From: Sphaeroforma sirkka
Lineage: Eukaryota; Opisthokonta; Ichthyosporea; Ichthyophonida
NCBI GenBank assembly: GCA_001586965.3
Contig: LUCW03000481.1
Location: 67,501-90,000, forward strand
DNA: 22,500 bases
Direction of reading: 5' to 3'
Positions 10,304 to 22,500 of this stretch are shown here, piece after piece (positions within the stretch are counted from its first letter, which is position 1; every line of letters starts with the position of its first letter). The position numbers and the translations under genes are program-made. Under the pieces are notes generated by a model. The model saw only the letters and a program-made list of their open reading frames with translations. It was not told the DNA's origin and did no database searches.

Positions 10304-10972
10304 ATGCGGAACTTTGGAGTTTCGAAATATACCAACATACTTAAATTTGAGAGCTCTGAGTCTGAGGATTCCAGTATGGACCTACTTGCAACATTGGCTC
10401 GAACTAAATATGCCACCAACAATTCGTATGACAAAGAAGAGCGCGAAAGAATACACGCGGTGAATGATATTCCGGACAGTTTCGGTTCTTACGACGTCGA
10501 TGCTTACGAGAGCTTTCCAGCCAATACATACGGTGAGATCAGTGCTAAAAGCATGGATTCGATCTTAAGAGACATCGTCGATGAAACTATAAACCAAGAC
10601 ATTACTCGGGAAGGGCTCCCAGTCGAAATTTCTGCCGAAGAGGAGCGAAAAACATGGTCGGTGGTGCACCGAAATCCACCGGGGAGGTCTGATAAGCGAG
10701 AAGAATTCAGGCACCAAGATATGGATTCTGCGTTCAACTCACAAGTCTATAGCATTGGTTCTGTTGAAAAGTTTAAAATGAAATCGAAGTCGACTTCAAC
10801 CGCAAAGGATATGCCTATAAAGGTTGACCTGTGTGATATACATTTGACACAAAACAAATTCACCTTGAAGTATATATTCGAATCGATGGCAAGGAGGAAA
10901 CGCAGGAAAATTGTTGGATACAAGGATAATTCGTTCTGTGGATGGCCGTCCGTTGTAAAGCTAAAAGATTGA
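10304..10972 (+). CDS. Hypothetical intronless protein, 222 aa
   Basis: A complete 222-codon frame runs from ATG to TGA, far longer than other frames in this AT-rich neighbourhood, and has AATAAA nine bases after the stop. The N-terminal half is acidic and Ser-rich (FESSESEDSSMDLLATLART near residues 24-43) and looks disordered. The middle is charged (AEEERKTWSVV). The C-terminus has a basic cluster, ARRKRRKIVGY, that could be a nuclear localisation or nucleic-acid-binding patch. There is no signal peptide or membrane span. A TATA-like stretch (about 10236) and a possible acceptor TGTTGCAG (10287-10294) lie upstream, so a non-coding 5' exon cannot be excluded. It converges on the NSUN2 gene. 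I do not recognise the family. Confidence 0.6.
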   Translation: MRNFGVSKYTNILKFESSESEDSSMDLLATLARTKYATNNSYDKEERERIHAVNDIPDSFGSYDVDAYESFPANTYGEISAKSMDSILRDIVDETINQDITREGLPVEISAEEERKTWSVVHRNPPGRSDKREEFRHQDMDSAFNSQVYSIGSVEKFKMKSKSTSTAKDMPIKVDLCDIHLTQNKFTLKYIFESMARRKRRKIVGYKDNSFCGWPSVVKLKD

Positions 10973-10980
10973 TACTCGAA

Positions 10981-10986
10981 AATAAA
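10981..10986 (+). promoter_or_regulatory. Poly(A) signal AATAAA of the 222-aa gene
   Basis: A canonical signal lies nine bases after the TGA at 10970-10972. This supports the frame being a transcribed gene with a very short 3' UTR. Confidence 0.5.
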
Positions 10987-11020
10987 ATCACAGTATTTAC
11001 GATATGTTCAATATATTCGA

Positions 11021-11790
11021 TCACGGTTCTTCGGTATATAGACTGAAATAAATTTGAGCGCAGTGCACAGATGGCACTTGCAATTGGTTACCCCACAAAA
11101 ATTGATAGATTGCACAGACACTCGCAATTAATAGCCCCACAATAATTGATGAATTGCATCTCAGATTGGCAATATGGGTCGACGACGGATGCAGTGCTAA
11201 TAGAAGTCGAATTGAAAGCAACAAGAGCTGGCTTGTCATTCTTGGTGTACATATGTATGCATCATAGAACATTCGAACATCTTTCGGAACCCCCAACAAA
11301 TGCCTAGGTACATTCAAGCTGTTCCCTGACTGTGGGTCTCAAGGCGGAAAGTTGATTATGCACCAAAGTACCAAACTATGGCGACTGTACACTTACTCGT
11401 GGATACATTCATTCTGGCATATGCATGACTATGTGAGACTGGCAGACTTTCTTCACTTATGTAAAATTGGGAACTATGTTTTAATTAATTGCCAAAAGGA
11501 TAATTATCATGACATGACAATGACCGGAAAGAAGCCGGAATCGGACTCTCTCAAGTAATACAGATTTGCGTATGGGCGGGCAATGTAGGTTAACGGAAAC
11601 ATCAGTACAGAAGCGACTTGACAAGACAAGTAGATACAATGCCAGTTTTGACTCACAATTGGGCGAGGAAGGCAGATGTTCTGATAATAAACAAATACTC
11701 ATGAATAAATCTTTCATATATGCACATATTTTATCGTCACCACTCGCACTGATGATCGAATCCCATCATACCATAGCACACTTGATCAAC
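11021..11790. other. Convergent intergenic region
   Basis: This sequence separates the 3' ends of the 222-aa gene (+) and the NSUN2 gene (-). It contains a diverged direct repeat with copies beginning at 11080 and 11124 (period about 44, GCAATT..... then CCCCACAA.AATTGAT.). The reading frames of 67-98 codons present here have no recognisable content. Confidence 0.6.
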
Positions 11791-11796
11791 TTTAAT
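11791..11796 (-). promoter_or_regulatory. ATTAAA poly(A) signal candidate for NSUN2
   Basis: On the minus strand ATTAAA occurs about 14 bases after the TAG stop. It is the commonest variant of AATAAA and the nearest candidate. Confidence 0.35.
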
Positions 11797-11809
11797 TCAC
11801 AAAGCTAAT

Positions 11810-22500
<10,691 letters not shown>

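Noticed and set aside
11021-11317. 98-codon minus-strand frame between the two convergent 3' ends
   Set aside because: It overlaps a diverged direct repeat, has no recognised motif and no poly(A) or promoter context.

Overview
The window is nuclear DNA of an intron-rich eukaryote. GT-AG introns of about 0.2-1.1 kb are packed with (TA)n, (CA)n and minisatellite arrays, and they separate short exons whose products read like animal or opisthokont housekeeping proteins. Short CCCTAAA/TTTAGGG tracts recur through the window. A unicellular relative of animals with expanded introns, such as an ichthyosporean, would fit. That is an inference from style and not an identification.

Layout. (1) At 1-2.7 kb, + strand, is the 3' part of a gene for a V-ATPase V0 accessory subunit (Ac45/ATP6AP1/VOA1-like). 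Three exons splice in frame at 1284-1391, 2070-2283 and 2502-2649, ending in the family's single membrane span and cytosolic tail, with a poly(A) signal at 2690. (2) From 2.7 to 10.3 kb is AT-rich, ORF-poor sequence almost free of the CA/TA microsatellites found elsewhere. It holds a roughly 0.6 kb AT-rich element with a perfect 13-bp terminal inverted repeat (6635-7237), a possible short fossil of a Ty3/Gypsy-like integrase zinc finger (about 3894-3968), several hairpins and a proline-rich orphan ORF. (3) At 10304-10972, + strand, is an intronless 222-codon gene of unknown function with its own AATAAA. (4) From 11810 to 21990, - strand, are twelve phase-consistent exons of an NSUN2-type tRNA/mRNA (cytosine-5) methyltransferase. 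They give 633 codons of protein, from just before the SAM-binding motif to the stop; the N-terminal exons lie beyond the right edge. Introns make up about 81% of this span. (5) The right end, 21991-22500, is intron or upstream sequence ending in (CA)n(CATA)n(GA)n.

The most interesting structure is in the NSUN2 introns. Nearly every one carries a different tandem array, and at several exons the repeat unit includes the splice junction itself, so the arrays hold decoy donor or acceptor copies. One array unit has a (TTTAGGG)n insertion flanked by an 8-bp direct repeat only a few bases from a real 3' splice site, while its sister units keep the empty site. Together these suggest introns growing by tandem duplication of exon edges and by capture of telomeric repeats. 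The unknown 222-codon gene and the two housekeeping genes show no evident functional link.
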